From an uncultured Erysipelotrichaceae bacterium (GTDB lineage: Bacteria > Bacillota_I > Bacilli_A > Erysipelotrichales > Coprobacillaceae), in contig UPXV01000021.1 in the NCBI GenBank assembly GCA_900538465.1, positions 1 to 49,004 on the forward strand: DNA of 49,004 nucleotides, given 5' to 3'. Shown in pieces: positions 33,644 through 43,284 of the stretch; position 1 is the stretch's first letter, and each line of letters starts with the position of its first letter. Position numbers and translations under genes: made by a program. A model generated the notes under the pieces. That model searched no databases. It saw nothing but the letters and a program-made list of their open reading frames with translations, and was not told the origin of the DNA.

Positions 33644-35380
33644 TTATTTTTCTTCAATAAAGACTAAAACATTTGATAAATCAATAGGTGTGCTCCCTAC
33701 ATAAACTTTAGATTTTTCTGGGATTTCAATGATACTATCACTATGTTCTAAAACTTTTTTAATCCCAATTCTCCCACTTTTAATATCAAAATCAAAACTC
33801 TTAAAAGCAGTTGAAATATGTAATATCTCACAAGCACTGTTATATCCAAATACATCACCAACATAAATTCTAAAATCATAACTTTTGGATTCACTTAAAC
33901 CTAGAATTGTTTTTGATAAGGTGTATTCCAATGTTGCTGAACTGTCTTTGACTTGTGTATATGTTGATGAATCAACTGGTTTATATTCTATAAGATATTG
34001 TATTTTATTTTTTTCAACAGAATTCACTAATAAACTTGTTGAACTTAAATTTGCTACAACTTTAGCAGATGTATCAGTATCTCTTTCTACACCAACCCCA
34101 TTGATTTTTGGGTTGGAATAAGATAAAAGTTGAATTGTTGTTGATTTGCTTGCTGTTCTTCCACGCGTGTCAGTAATTGTTGCTGTAATTGTTTGACTTC
34201 CACTTACTGTAATGATATTTGTTGTGCCTTGACTAGCATTTAATGTTTGTCCTGCAACTGTTATTTTATATGCAGCAATTGTTGAACCATATGTTCCTGC
34301 TGCGCCAACAATAGATAAATTGAGTCGTGTTTTATTTTGGACATAAGTGCCAACTAAAGAAGCCACTTCACTGACATATTCAGAATGTTGAATTTGTGTA
34401 AACGAAGGAACAACACTATTAGGAACATTCATCGTATAGTAATAATATTGATCACTTCCAATTTGTGTAGATCCATAATAAGTTCTTAAAATAACAGTCA
34501 TACTTCCACTGGTACTATTTGGAATCTCACTGCATAATGACATTGGTGGCGTAAAAGTAGAATTGGTTGCTATACCACTTCCTATACCTTGCCAAGTTTT
34601 AGAACCAAATGAATACCACAAAGTATGTGTAAATAAACCACTATTTCTAGCAATGTTTATAGACATAGAACTTCCTAACATATTCCCACTTGCACTATCG
34701 ATTTTTGAAGCACCATAATATCCAACTGTAAAAGTTGTTGACTTTGTCCCAATATGACTTCCTCCATTATATGTATAGCACGTGATTGTACACGTCTGAT
34801 TCGCATTAGGACTTTGTGAAATGAAACTAGCTGGAATTGTCCATGTATAAGACGAGGCAACTCCTGTAGCAATGGTTCCACTGCTACCACCACAACTGTA
34901 TGTTAGAGTGTGTGTAAAAGAAGAACTTGCTCGTGATATATTGGCTGTAATACTTCCATTTGGATAGGCACTACTAGCACTCATTGAAACTGAAGAAGCA
35001 CGTGGAATCGTTGATAAAGTCATTGATCCACTTCCACTAATCGTTCCAATCCATGAGCCATTCCATGTAATTTCTAATCCACAACTCCCACTAAATGAAA
35101 TACTTTTTGTTCCATCAGCATTATGAGAAATCGTTTGTGTCCCACTCAACAATGTTTTATTTCCACTTCCACCGATTGTTCCACTCCCACTATGAGCGAC
35201 ACCATTAATTGTACAAGACCATGATTTACTTACACTTGATGAAATAGCAGAAGGACGATGTAAAACTAAAGAATATGAAATTGTTGATGTATTATCAGCA
35301 ATACTTTGTGATGATTGTGTCACACTTAAAGTACAATATGGTCTTGAACCACTGGTACTTCCAATTGTAATACTCGCCAT
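33644..35380 (-). CDS. DUF859-family minor tail protein
   Basis: 578 residues, rich in Ser/Thr/Gly. Begins MASITIGSTSGSRPYCTLSV, and the repeated fibronectin-like strands of the DUF859 family of Firmicutes siphoviruses are seen (SISFSGSCGLEITWNGSWIG; FTVGYYGASKIDSASG). It has beta domains suited to the baseplate. No catalytic motif. It starts three bases after the tail endopeptidase-like gene and is followed by the His-rich tip proteins. Confidence 0.8.
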   Translation of the reverse strand: MASITIGSTSGSRPYCTLSVTQSSQSIADNTSTISYSLVLHRPSAISSSVSKSWSCTINGVAHSGSGTIGGSGNKTLLSGTQTISHNADGTKSISFSGSCGLEITWNGSWIGTISGSGSMTLSTIPRASSVSMSASSAYPNGSITANISRASSSFTHTLTYSCGGSSGTIATGVASSYTWTIPASFISQSPNANQTCTITCYTYNGGSHIGTKSTTFTVGYYGASKIDSASGNMLGSSMSINIARNSGLFTHTLWYSFGSKTWQGIGSGIATNSTFTPPMSLCSEIPNSTSGSMTVILRTYYGSTQIGSDQYYYYTMNVPNSVVPSFTQIQHSEYVSEVASLVGTYVQNKTRLNLSIVGAAGTYGSTIAAYKITVAGQTLNASQGTTNIITVSGSQTITATITDTRGRTASKSTTIQLLSYSNPKINGVGVERDTDTSAKVVANLSSTSLLVNSVEKNKIQYLIEYKPVDSSTYTQVKDSSATLEYTLSKTILGLSESKSYDFRIYVGDVFGYNSACEILHISTAFKSFDFDIKSGRIGIKKVLEHSDSIIEIPEKSKVYVGSTPIDLSNVLVFIEEK

Positions 35381-35382
35381 TA

Positions 35383-38037
35383 TTATTCACCTCCCCATGT
35401 AATATCAAAGCCATAATCCTTAGATGTAAAAATCACATTTCCTAATTGGAAAACAGACAAAGCTTTGATTCTTTCAATTGTTAATAAGTTTTGTTCTAAT
35501 TTCATAACTTCCTCATCATTAAATAAAATAGCAAAATAAGAGGTTGCCATTAAGGTTTTGACATTGGCTTCTAATTCTCCCACTTCTATTCCTTTAGCAG
35601 TTTTTCTAATATAAGTTGTAATTGTTTGAAGATCACTACCATTTTCATCAATAATTTCTTTTAAAGTTTGATATTGTTCTTCTATAGATTCTGATGTTTG
35701 AATAACTGAAGTTAATTTCTTGTTGATTTCTTCAATACTACCATTGTATTGAGATTCAATATTTTCAACTTTTGAAGTTATTGTTCCATTCACAGAATTT
35801 AATTCTTGAATAACTGTATTGTATTGTTTAGATAATTCATTCATATCTGTGATTATTTGATGAACTTGAGTAGCTATATCACTTTCCTTTGTAATTGCGA
35901 TTGTATCATTTGCATTTTCAACATCACCTTTAAGTTTAAAAACAATAATATTGCTTAAATCAAAACAAACACATTCTGGAATAATCATCAATTCTTTAGT
36001 ATCATCATTAAAAATAAGACCTTTTATATTGGTTTCATGAAGATGGGGATTATCCTCATCTAAAGATGATGTTAAAGGTTCAATATTGGTATAACTTATT
36101 CCTAAATCAGTAGATAGACTCCATAAGTCATAATGACAATTAAAAAAATGAGGAGTTAATGAAATATTACCCGGGCTATAGTTATTCTCTTCTTCAACAA
36201 AAGCATGTGATGAAGCTTCAATTGAACACATTTCACCAGCAATTTTGGTTTCATTTAAAGTATTCAAATTGATAGTTATTTGACCTTCTGCATGCAATTC
36301 CACTTGATCAATTGTTTTTACAGTTGCATATGCAACATATTCGACACTCTCTTCAAGATTATGTTGAATTGTTAAAACCTCATTATTTGCATTTTCACCT
36401 AAAATCAAATCCCCATAATCTTTATCTTTTTGACCTTTTCGTTTCCAAATAATTGAAGCATTTGCAATTGTTTCTTGTAATGTATCTTTCACAACTGCAG
36501 TGATTTTCAATGGTGTTTGTGTATAGTCTGGATAATAATGATGAGGTTGTTCATCATAAGTTTGATTATTGACAAAATTTGTAATAAGAGAGACATGAAT
36601 TGTGTTTTGAATCAATTTCATTTCATTTTCTATTTCACTCATCGCTTCTATATACAAACCTTTGTTTTTATCATAACTGAAAACAGGATGAGTGATTTGT
36701 CCTTGAGAATCTCTTTTTCCAATCACAATAGTTCCTGTTTCTAAGTCAAGTTCAAATTCATCACCTTTTAAAATACCTGTATTCAAAGCGTTAGCACTAA
36801 AATTCCCATCTAAATCAAAAGCAATATTTTCAAATGTTTTTCCTCCATCTTCACTATAACCAAAACCACCCATAGACATTCGCCATAAATGCGTATCATC
36901 TCTTAACGTTGGTGTATTCATAATTGTCCAGCCTATTGGATAATTATTTTCATCCATGTCTATATGATAATAACCTCCTTGATGTCCTAATATATTTTCA
37001 GTTATATCTTTATAAGATTGTTGTAAAGTATGATAGATTTTCTTTAATTTTATATCTGTTGGACTTTGTGCCATTACGACTTCTTCTTCATTTTGACCAT
37101 GACACTCTATTTCGCTACATAATCCACCATCAAAAGTCATTGTATGATCCATAATAATGACGTTTTGATTATCGACTTTCAATAAATCACAAACTTCAAC
37201 TCTAGGATCACCACGCCATTTGAAAGTACAGGGAAGATATGTAAAACCATTAATTTTTTCTAAAAGACTTTCTAATCTTTCTTGTGTCATATATGGATTT
37301 GCAAAAGTGATTCCATAACCACTACCACAAGTGATTGTTTCTTCTTCACTTCCACTTGTCAGTGAAGAAATCGTTAAAATATCATTGGTTTTTTTATAAC
37401 TATCTAAATAAATCAAAGATTCATCAATCATATAATTCATATCTTGATACCAGAAAAATTCTAATTGATTTTCCCTATTCATTCTTATGTTTTGTCCCAT
37501 TAAAGAAGCCATATAACATAGCATCTCTTTACAAGAGACTTCCATTGGTTTATCAATCATGATTTCCTCAAATTGACTTTGAGATAACGTTATATCACAC
37601 TGTTGACATATATCTTCAACAACATCTTTTAATAAAGCAGGATATGCAATTTGTGGTTGATAATCAACATTCAACAAAGTAGACATATCATACCCTTCAA
37701 TAGAAACCTCATAAGCATTTTCTTTATTCACTTCACTTAAAACAAAAGAACCCATAGATACCCATTCTATTTGATTATTCATTTCTAGTCCTATTTTAAC
37801 TTCAACAAGACTATTAACAAAAAGAATATCACCTGGATTATACATATTGATTTTTATACTATTGGTACACAATCTTCCAATCGATAATGTTTCTAATCCA
37901 TTACTCACTTCATGAATTGTTACATTTTTTAAATAATGACCATCAATTTCTTGATGGTCATTAAAGATCAGTTTCATTTTTAAGATTCTTGCTGCATCAT
38001 GAATATGTTGTGCAAAATCTTGCGTTGTCTTTTTCAC
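35383..38037 (-). CDS. Prophage tail endopeptidase-like (Tal) protein
   Basis: 884 residues. The first ~370 residues resemble the gp27-like hub of Tal proteins (KIGLEMNNQIEWVSMGSFVLSE, GYDMSTLLNVDYQP, MTQERLESLLEKINGF). The middle part has Ig-like and LTWNS-like strands; the last ~150 residues form a coiled coil (ITDMNELSKQYNTVIQELNS). It is at the place of the distal tail-associated protein, with a GTG start. A separate peptidase motif was not located. Confidence 0.72.
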   Translation of the reverse strand: MKKTTQDFAQHIHDAARILKMKLIFNDHQEIDGHYLKNVTIHEVSNGLETLSIGRLCTNSIKINMYNPGDILFVNSLVEVKIGLEMNNQIEWVSMGSFVLSEVNKENAYEVSIEGYDMSTLLNVDYQPQIAYPALLKDVVEDICQQCDITLSQSQFEEIMIDKPMEVSCKEMLCYMASLMGQNIRMNRENQLEFFWYQDMNYMIDESLIYLDSYKKTNDILTISSLTSGSEEETITCGSGYGITFANPYMTQERLESLLEKINGFTYLPCTFKWRGDPRVEVCDLLKVDNQNVIIMDHTMTFDGGLCSEIECHGQNEEEVVMAQSPTDIKLKKIYHTLQQSYKDITENILGHQGGYYHIDMDENNYPIGWTIMNTPTLRDDTHLWRMSMGGFGYSEDGGKTFENIAFDLDGNFSANALNTGILKGDEFELDLETGTIVIGKRDSQGQITHPVFSYDKNKGLYIEAMSEIENEMKLIQNTIHVSLITNFVNNQTYDEQPHHYYPDYTQTPLKITAVVKDTLQETIANASIIWKRKGQKDKDYGDLILGENANNEVLTIQHNLEESVEYVAYATVKTIDQVELHAEGQITINLNTLNETKIAGEMCSIEASSHAFVEEENNYSPGNISLTPHFFNCHYDLWSLSTDLGISYTNIEPLTSSLDEDNPHLHETNIKGLIFNDDTKELMIIPECVCFDLSNIIVFKLKGDVENANDTIAITKESDIATQVHQIITDMNELSKQYNTVIQELNSVNGTITSKVENIESQYNGSIEEINKKLTSVIQTSESIEEQYQTLKEIIDENGSDLQTITTYIRKTAKGIEVGELEANVKTLMATSYFAILFNDEEVMKLEQNLLTIERIKALSVFQLGNVIFTSKDYGFDITWGGE

Positions 38038-38045
38038 ATTTTCAC

Positions 38046-38411
38046 CTACTTTTCTATAAAATCAATAGACATGCCTTGCCATATCCATTGTTTTAATGTT
38101 TTATCATACATATAAACTGGAACACTACGATCACTAACATAAACTGTCATTGTATTTCTTTTTCCAAGTTTAGGATCAGGATATTCCAAATCAAAAAACA
38201 AAGGACTAATGGCTTCTAATAAAGAAGCCATTTGCCCATCATTCATTGGTGGAAATGATACTGATACCTTTCTTTTGGTTGTTAAACGATCCTTAAATAA
38301 ATCACCTAACATATTTCTTCCTGTTCCTTCACTAGAATCTAAATCTGATTCTTCCCATTGTAAAGTCATAGGATTGATAATTGCTTGATTATTAATTTTT
38401 AAAACATCCAT
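38046..38411 (-). CDS. DUF6711-family tail protein
   Basis: 121 residues beginning MDVLKINNQAI, with TTKRKVSVSFPPMN and FFDLEYPDPKLGKRNTMTVYVSDRS, which match the short DUF6711 proteins placed between tape measure and Tal in Streptococcus-type siphophages. Takes the Dit (distal tail) position. Eleven bases separate it from the tape measure gene. Confidence 0.75.
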   Translation of the reverse strand: MDVLKINNQAIINPMTLQWEESDLDSSEGTGRNMLGDLFKDRLTTKRKVSVSFPPMNDGQMASLLEAISPLFFDLEYPDPKLGKRNTMTVYVSDRSVPVYMYDKTLKQWIWQGMSIDFIEK

Positions 38412-38422
38412 AAATTTCCTCC

Positions 38423-40471
38423 TTAAATCATTAATGGTGTTGTTCCAGTACGTTTAACAACACCATTATGATACTTAATCACTTGTTTACCGACAACTTC
38501 TCCATCCATAACAAATGTTGCATGAATATTCATATTGCCAGAGCCTCCATTTCCTTGCATTGCATTTTTTACAGCATTATACACACCACTACTAATTCCA
38601 CTTACAATTTGATCATTATTAGCAACAGCTGTTTTTCCATTAATACGTCCTACTAATTCTGGACCTGCTTCTCTCGCTACAAATAATTCTCCTGTTTCTG
38701 GAAAACCACCTTCTGCAAAAAAAGGAAATTTAATTCCAAATAAAGTAAATGATTTTTTATCAGCCTCTGCAAATACTTTTGTTGTCTTTTTAGAAGGAAG
38801 TTTATCAAGTGTATCATTAACTTCTTTTATATTTTTATCAGTAGGCTTATCAACACTAATTTGTGTCTTTGGATCAGCATCTTTTGCACGCTGTTCAATT
38901 TGAGCCATAATATCCTTTGTTTCCTCATTGACTTCACCATGATTTGCTTCTAAACTATCTGCTAATTTATTACATAATTCAATTCCACTTTTATCACCTT
39001 TTTGAGCAAATAACTTCACATTTTCAGATAATTGTGCTCTATCATTTTCATTCATTTCAATTAATGATGTCATTTTCATTAACTTCAATGTATCTAATCC
39101 TTTTGCTTGTGCACTTTTTATATCCTCTGTATTCATAGACCATTGATCAAAACTTTTCTTCAACTGTTCTTTTTCTGTTTCATTGAGTTTAACCCCTTTT
39201 TCTTTAAGTTGATTTAACATTTGATCATATGATAATCCTTGTGATAATGCTTTATTAACCATTTCTGCTTGTACTAGAGATGATGTTGCTTGAATAGTTG
39301 CTAATTCTTCTCCTTGAGCAGTAGTTACACGATTTTTACAATCTTCACTGGCAGCTGCTAAGCTATCCCATGTGCTTGTTCCATTTTCATCTAAAACAGC
39401 ATATTGTTCAGATTGCAATAATGCTGATGCGACGACTCCACCATCTAATGCTCCAATGGCTTGGTTATATAAATCAGCTCCCTTTGCATTTGCTTCATAG
39501 GCTCCTTTTGCCTTGTCTAATGTTTCTGAATATTGACCTAATTTTTCATTTGAATCAACCATCTTTTCAGTATACATACCTAACAAATCACAATCTTCCT
39601 GATTTAAAAATCCCTGCTTATCATATTTATCCATAAGTTCATTATACTTAGCTTGATACTCTTGTTGTTTTTCAAGTTCTGCATTGTAATTGTTTTGAGC
39701 TAATGTTAACTCTCCTCTTAATCTAGATTCATTTTTCAAACTTTCTACATATCCATCATAATACGCTTCTACCTTTGCTTTTCTTTCTAATTGCTTTATG
39801 TTTTCATCTATTGCATCAGCATTAGCTAACCATGTTAATTTACCATCCTCTGTTAACTCTAACGTTCCAGGCATAGCGGAATTAATTTTATCAACATAAT
39901 ACTGTGCTTCCTCAAAATTCTTAACATATCCATTTTCATCTGCTAATCCTTTTAAATTTGCAACAAAACCTTTTAATACATCAGATTGAATTTCAGCATT
40001 TTTAGCATTAGCTACTGCTGTTGCTGTACTTTCATTTATAGCTTTTGAGGTTTCAACAAGTTCATTTCTTTTTGCTTCTTGTGCCTCAATAAATAATCTT
40101 GTCTCCTTCTCTGCATCACTTTCACTATCACCAAATAATGCTAGTGCACCAACAACCAGTCCTATCCCTCCTATAACAGCCATTAACGGGGTTGGAATAA
40201 CAGATAGCAATCCAGGAATGATACTTAATTTTTTACAAAAATCACCCCACGATGCTGTAATTCCAACAACTCCCGAAGCAATATCAGTTATGTTAGCTAT
40301 GTCACCTATTACATCTGTAAATTCTACTTCGTTTATTTCTTTTAAATTATCTACTAATATTAAACATATTTGATTTAATGTGTTCATTTGTTCATTGATT
40401 GATGACAATGAACTGATCACTTTATCTATATTTACTAATGAATTTAATAATTTATCTATAGTTTCATCCAT
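38423..40471 (-). CDS. Tape measure protein
   Basis: 682 residues. Hydrophobic stretch about 66-113 (GVVGITASWGDFCKKLSIIPGLL...), long central coils (LEKQQEYQAKYNELMDKYDKQ), and the typical C-terminus FFAEGGFPETGELFVAREAGPELVGRI with SSGVYNAVKNAM. Shorter than tape measures of most siphophages (often 800-1500), predicting a short tail of roughly 100 nm if the usual ~0.15 nm per residue holds. AAGGAGGTG precedes the ATG. Upstream the coding direction is interrupted by the antisense cassette. Confidence 0.85.
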   Translation of the reverse strand: MDETIDKLLNSLVNIDKVISSLSSINEQMNTLNQICLILVDNLKEINEVEFTDVIGDIANITDIASGVVGITASWGDFCKKLSIIPGLLSVIPTPLMAVIGGIGLVVGALALFGDSESDAEKETRLFIEAQEAKRNELVETSKAINESTATAVANAKNAEIQSDVLKGFVANLKGLADENGYVKNFEEAQYYVDKINSAMPGTLELTEDGKLTWLANADAIDENIKQLERKAKVEAYYDGYVESLKNESRLRGELTLAQNNYNAELEKQQEYQAKYNELMDKYDKQGFLNQEDCDLLGMYTEKMVDSNEKLGQYSETLDKAKGAYEANAKGADLYNQAIGALDGGVVASALLQSEQYAVLDENGTSTWDSLAAASEDCKNRVTTAQGEELATIQATSSLVQAEMVNKALSQGLSYDQMLNQLKEKGVKLNETEKEQLKKSFDQWSMNTEDIKSAQAKGLDTLKLMKMTSLIEMNENDRAQLSENVKLFAQKGDKSGIELCNKLADSLEANHGEVNEETKDIMAQIEQRAKDADPKTQISVDKPTDKNIKEVNDTLDKLPSKKTTKVFAEADKKSFTLFGIKFPFFAEGGFPETGELFVAREAGPELVGRINGKTAVANNDQIVSGISSGVYNAVKNAMQGNGGSGNMNIHATFVMDGEVVGKQVIKYHNGVVKRTGTTPLMI

Positions 40472-40548
40472 AAAAACACCTCCTTAATATAATTACTTTT
40501 ATATATGAATTCTTTTATAATAAAATGGAATAAACGAAAGGAAAAAAT

Positions 40549-40644
40549 ATGAAGACAAAAAACATTATTAAAGACTTAATTAATATACTCATCAATAATG
40601 ATTTAGATAAAAACGCAATAAAATATGTACTCGATAAAAAATAA
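40549..40644 (+). CDS. Small ORF, 31 residues
   Basis: Begins MKTKNIIKDLINILINNDLD and ends VLDKK. Amphipathic, helical, basic. GAAAGGA precedes the ATG and TATAAT (40516-40521) lies upstream. No family. May be a peptide gene or the decayed start of a longer relative; the region 40645-40899 after it holds no gene. Confidence 0.4.
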   Translation: MKTKNIIKDLINILINNDLDKNAIKYVLDKK

Positions 40645-40813
40645 TCTCTCGTAGTCATAATGTGATAGAACCCAATCTTTCAACTTTTGATAGTCATAAA
40701 AGTCTAGCTAGACATTCCAAAATCATATTATAATAAACAATTTCTAAAACCTTAATAACACAAAACCAACTGATTATTGCATTACTCACAAAAATCAAAA
40801 ATAAATATCAATA

Positions 40814-40841
40814 TTGCCCATAAAGTATTTTACTATATAAT
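40814..40841 (+). promoter_or_regulatory. Promoter of the first moron gene
   Basis: -35 TTGCCC (40814-40819), 16-base spacer, -10 TATAAT (40836-40841). Confidence 0.5.
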
Positions 40842-40899
40842 TAATAATGTATTATAATATTACTTATTAATAGTCAAAATAAACTTAAGGAGAAATAAC

Positions 40900-41259
40900 A
40901 TGAAAAAGAAAATTACTAAAGAAGAATATTATTTACAAAACGAAGAAAAGGTTAACCAATTATTGGATATCTTTGAATTAGAGAACCTTACATTTGATGA
41001 AAAAATCGCCCTTTTATTACCTCTGATTGATTCAACGATAGATGATTTTTTTACTCCGCCACTTTTAAAAATGCCTAATGAAGTTCCTAGTAAAGTTGAG
41101 TCACACTATCATAGTAGAATTTTGTTAGTTCTATTAAAATATGCTTTAGAATCGAATAGTAAATTAGATTATTTAAAAAACATAGATAACCAAAATAAAG
41201 AACTAATAAGTCAAAACCAACAAATCATTGATTTATTAAAAGAAATTAAAGATAAGTAA
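40900..41259 (+). CDS. Unknown helical protein, QIIDLLKEIK family, member 1
   Basis: 119 residues, all helical, no signal peptide. N-terminal part KEEYYLQNEEKVNQLLDIFELENLTFDE; the C-terminus SQNQQIIDLLKEIKDK is identical over 14 residues with the next gene and similar to the third. AAGGAGA precedes the ATG. The N-terminal half keeps the pattern F/L-x-LExL...I-x-LL seen in all three relatives. Cytoplasmic; no function known. Confidence 0.65.
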   Translation: MKKKITKEEYYLQNEEKVNQLLDIFELENLTFDEKIALLLPLIDSTIDDFFTPPLLKMPNEVPSKVESHYHSRILLVLLKYALESNSKLDYLKNIDNQNKELISQNQQIIDLLKEIKDK

Positions 41260-41319
41260 TCCCACACAATTTAAAAATCAATGAAAAAGAAAATGGCTAA
41301 AATCGAAAAATAATTTGCA

Positions 41320-41328
41320 TGTTATAAT
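41320..41328 (+). promoter_or_regulatory. Extended -10 promoter of the second moron gene
   Basis: TGTTATAAT (TG-n-TATAAT) 34 bases before the ATG; no good -35. Confidence 0.5.
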
Positions 41329-41361
41329 AAGAATATATATAAATGAAAGAGAGACAAAATT

Positions 41362-41724
41362 ATGAGATATAGAAATAAAAATGAAGATGATGCTCTACAG
41401 ATATTAGATAATCTTTCTTTAAAGAATCTTGATGAAAAAGATAGAAAAATTATTATGAGAATGCTTATCAATAATGATCTTGAAACATTTGCCGATTTTG
41501 AAGTAAAACCTTTCGTTGGAGCTATGGGTGAAAGTTATCTTAAAACGGCTGTATATACTCAAAACTTCTTATTATTAAGAGAATTATTACAGATTAGAGA
41601 AAATAACTTTGAACAAAACCAGCAAATCATTCAACAAAATCAACAAATCATTGAGCAGAACAATAAAACTGTCGAACAAAACCAACAAATTATTGATTTA
41701 TTAAAAGAAATTAAAGATAAGTGA
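41362..41724 (+). CDS. Unknown helical protein, QIIDLLKEIK family, member 2
   Basis: 120 residues. N-terminal domain DALQILDNLSLKNLDEKDRK, then a heptad-like run of NQQII units (QNQQIIQQNQQIIEQNNKTV) ending QNQQIIDLLKEIKDK. The last 14 codons are almost identical in DNA to those of the first gene (41200-41258 versus 41681-41724), so the C-terminal part was duplicated or exchanged recently. Probably a trimeric or dimeric coiled coil. GAGAGAC precedes the ATG. Confidence 0.65.
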   Translation: MRYRNKNEDDALQILDNLSLKNLDEKDRKIIMRMLINNDLETFADFEVKPFVGAMGESYLKTAVYTQNFLLLRELLQIRENNFEQNQQIIQQNQQIIEQNNKTVEQNQQIIDLLKEIKDK

Positions 41725-41725
41725 G

Positions 41726-41748
41726 CACCACATAAGTTGTGGTGTTTT
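41726..41748 (+). terminator. CACCAC-type hairpin
   Basis: Stem CACCACA/TGTGGTG (41726-41732 with 41738-41744) and four T; a weak terminator after gene 2. The same CACCAC type recurs at 43258 and 45096. Confidence 0.55.
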
Positions 41749-41763
41749 CCATATGTTATTTTA

Positions 41764-41791
41764 TTGTTATTTTTATTTAATACGATATAAT
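41764..41791 (+). promoter_or_regulatory. Promoter of the third moron gene
   Basis: -35 TTGTTA (41764-41769), 16 bases, -10 TATAAT (41786-41791). Confidence 0.5.
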
Positions 41792-41821
41792 ATAAGTATA
41801 AATGAAAGTGAGGATTAAAAT

Positions 41822-42244
41822 ATGATTGATAAAGATTTAACTACTGAGGAATTTATTCATCTTTTTGGTTTAGAAGCTTTAGATGATAATGAGTTGAGTA
41901 TGATAAAAAGCTTATTATACTCTATCAATATAAGCACAAAAGAAAAACATTTTTCGGCATACTCTTATCAAGAAAAGTATGCTACTATTGCTATGTATAA
42001 CCAAAATTATTTATTTTTAAAACATATGTTAAATCTTGAAGAACAAAATAAGCAAATTATTGATTTACTTACACAAATTGTTAGGCAAAACCATTCGATT
42101 TTAAAAGAAGATAATGATAATAATTCACAAAACATTACTGAAATCACTTTAAATGAAATCAAAAAACTTGAAGAACTTATTAATCTAGGTATATTATCAC
42201 AAGAAGAATTTGAGAAGAAAAAGAAAGAATTATTAAATTTATAA
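41822..42244 (+). CDS. QIIDLLKEIK family, member 3, with SHOCT-type tail
   Basis: 140 residues. The first ~85 residues align by pattern with members 1 and 2 (FGLEALDDNELSMIKSLLY, YNQNYLFLKHMLNLEEQNKQ, then IIDLLTQIV). The last 28 residues (IKKLEELINLGILSQEEFEKKKK, LLNL at the end) are a SHOCT helix pair, nearly identical to the end of the next gene. It is thus a natural fusion of the two C-terminal modules found in the cassette. GTGAGGA precedes the ATG. Confidence 0.7.
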   Translation: MIDKDLTTEEFIHLFGLEALDDNELSMIKSLLYSINISTKEKHFSAYSYQEKYATIAMYNQNYLFLKHMLNLEEQNKQIIDLLTQIVRQNHSILKEDNDNNSQNITEITLNEIKKLEELINLGILSQEEFEKKKKELLNL

Positions 42245-42427
42245 TATAAATCAAGATATTTTTTATAATAGCAAAACATTTTGATTAAAAAACTTTGAAT
42301 ATATCTGTAAACTTTTTTAGATTCTTATAATATATTTTCTTTTATTTTATAGAGTTATAATAATTCTAACAGATTATTAAAATAGCATATTTAATAAATA
42401 ATCTAATTAACAGAAAGGACTGATTTT

Positions 42428-43255
42428 ATGGAAAAAGAATATATTGGTGTTACTGGTTATAAAGCAATTGTAGATGAAACCAAAAAAACATTTTTTATTA
42501 AATCTAATATTTGCAAAGAAAATTGTTTTTTACCACATATTGAATATGTTGACTTATCAAATGTCAATCTTCAAGGAAGAGGAACATTAACTATTTTTAC
42601 TGATGCACAATCACCACTTCATATCGTTTTTAAAAAAACACAAAATGATGAAATAACAGAGTTATATAACATTCTTACTTCTTATTCAAAACGAATAATT
42701 TTTAATCAAGAAAAAAAGCAAATTACAATTTATAACAAAGGAAATGATGATCCTGTTGAAAAACCCATTAATAAAGTAAACATTTCAAATCCTTGCACAT
42801 ATTTAAATTTTGAAGATATAAATAGTTATGAAGTTATATGTGATAAACAGGTCATTAATAATGATATGCTAAAAAATACAGCTTCAGGAAAATATATTGC
42901 TGATGGTATTGGTGCTTTAGTAGGTGTTCTCTCATCTCTTAATTCTGGTGAATATATTACTAATCTTCAAATCAAACTGAATTTAAACAATTTTGACAAT
43001 CCATGCGTTTATGTCAACTATATTACAAGAAAGATAAAAGCTGACAGTCAAATGGCAAAAGATCTGATTAAAATGTGTGATGAAGATCTTGCTAAATTAG
43101 AAATCATATTAAAAAAAGAAGAAACTGTTACTCCTCAAGAATCATCTAGTAAAGATCCAATTGAAGAAGTCAAAAAGTTAAAAGAACTATTAGATATGGG
43201 AATCTTAACACAAGAAGAATTTGATAAGAAAAAGAAAGAATTATTAAATTTATAA
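42428..43255 (+). CDS. DUF4429-like PH-domain protein with SHOCT tail
   Basis: 275 residues. Two beta-rich pleckstrin-like halves (EYIGVTGYKAIVDETKKTFFI near the start; QIKLNLNNFDNPCVYVNYI) around a short hydrophobic stretch (YIADGIGALVGVLSSL) that may insert in membrane. The last 29 residues are a SHOCT motif: EEVKKLKELLDMGILTQEEF. SHOCT motifs target or oligomerise proteins; they occur with PH-like DUF4429 domains. AGAAAGGA precedes the ATG. Last gene of the cassette, ending three bases before a strong hairpin. Function unknown. Confidence 0.7.
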   Translation: MEKEYIGVTGYKAIVDETKKTFFIKSNICKENCFLPHIEYVDLSNVNLQGRGTLTIFTDAQSPLHIVFKKTQNDEITELYNILTSYSKRIIFNQEKKQITIYNKGNDDPVEKPINKVNISNPCTYLNFEDINSYEVICDKQVINNDMLKNTASGKYIADGIGALVGVLSSLNSGEYITNLQIKLNLNNFDNPCVYVNYITRKIKADSQMAKDLIKMCDEDLAKLEIILKKEETVTPQESSSKDPIEEVKKLKELLDMGILTQEEFDKKKKELLNL

Positions 43256-43257
43256 TG

Positions 43258-43281
43258 AAAACACCACGAATGTGGTGTTTT
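43258..43281. terminator. Bidirectional terminator between moron cassette and tail chaperone gene
   Basis: Stem AAAACACCAC/GTGGTGTTTT (43258-43267 with 43272-43281), GAAT loop. T runs exist on both strands. It ends the plus-strand cassette and, four bases past the G-T stop, the leftward tail message. Confidence 0.8.
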
Positions 43282-43284
43282 ACA

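Larger units (their letters stand above)
40500..43281 (+). other. Antisense moron cassette inside the tail module
   Basis: Four genes plus a 31-codon ORF on the plus strand between the tail chaperones and tape measure. Several have promoters (TATAAT at 40516, 40836, 41323, 41786) and two hairpin terminators of CACCAC type lie within or at the end. They have no tail homology, and read against the tail operon. Independent promoter plus terminator is the moron definition. Confidence 0.7.
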
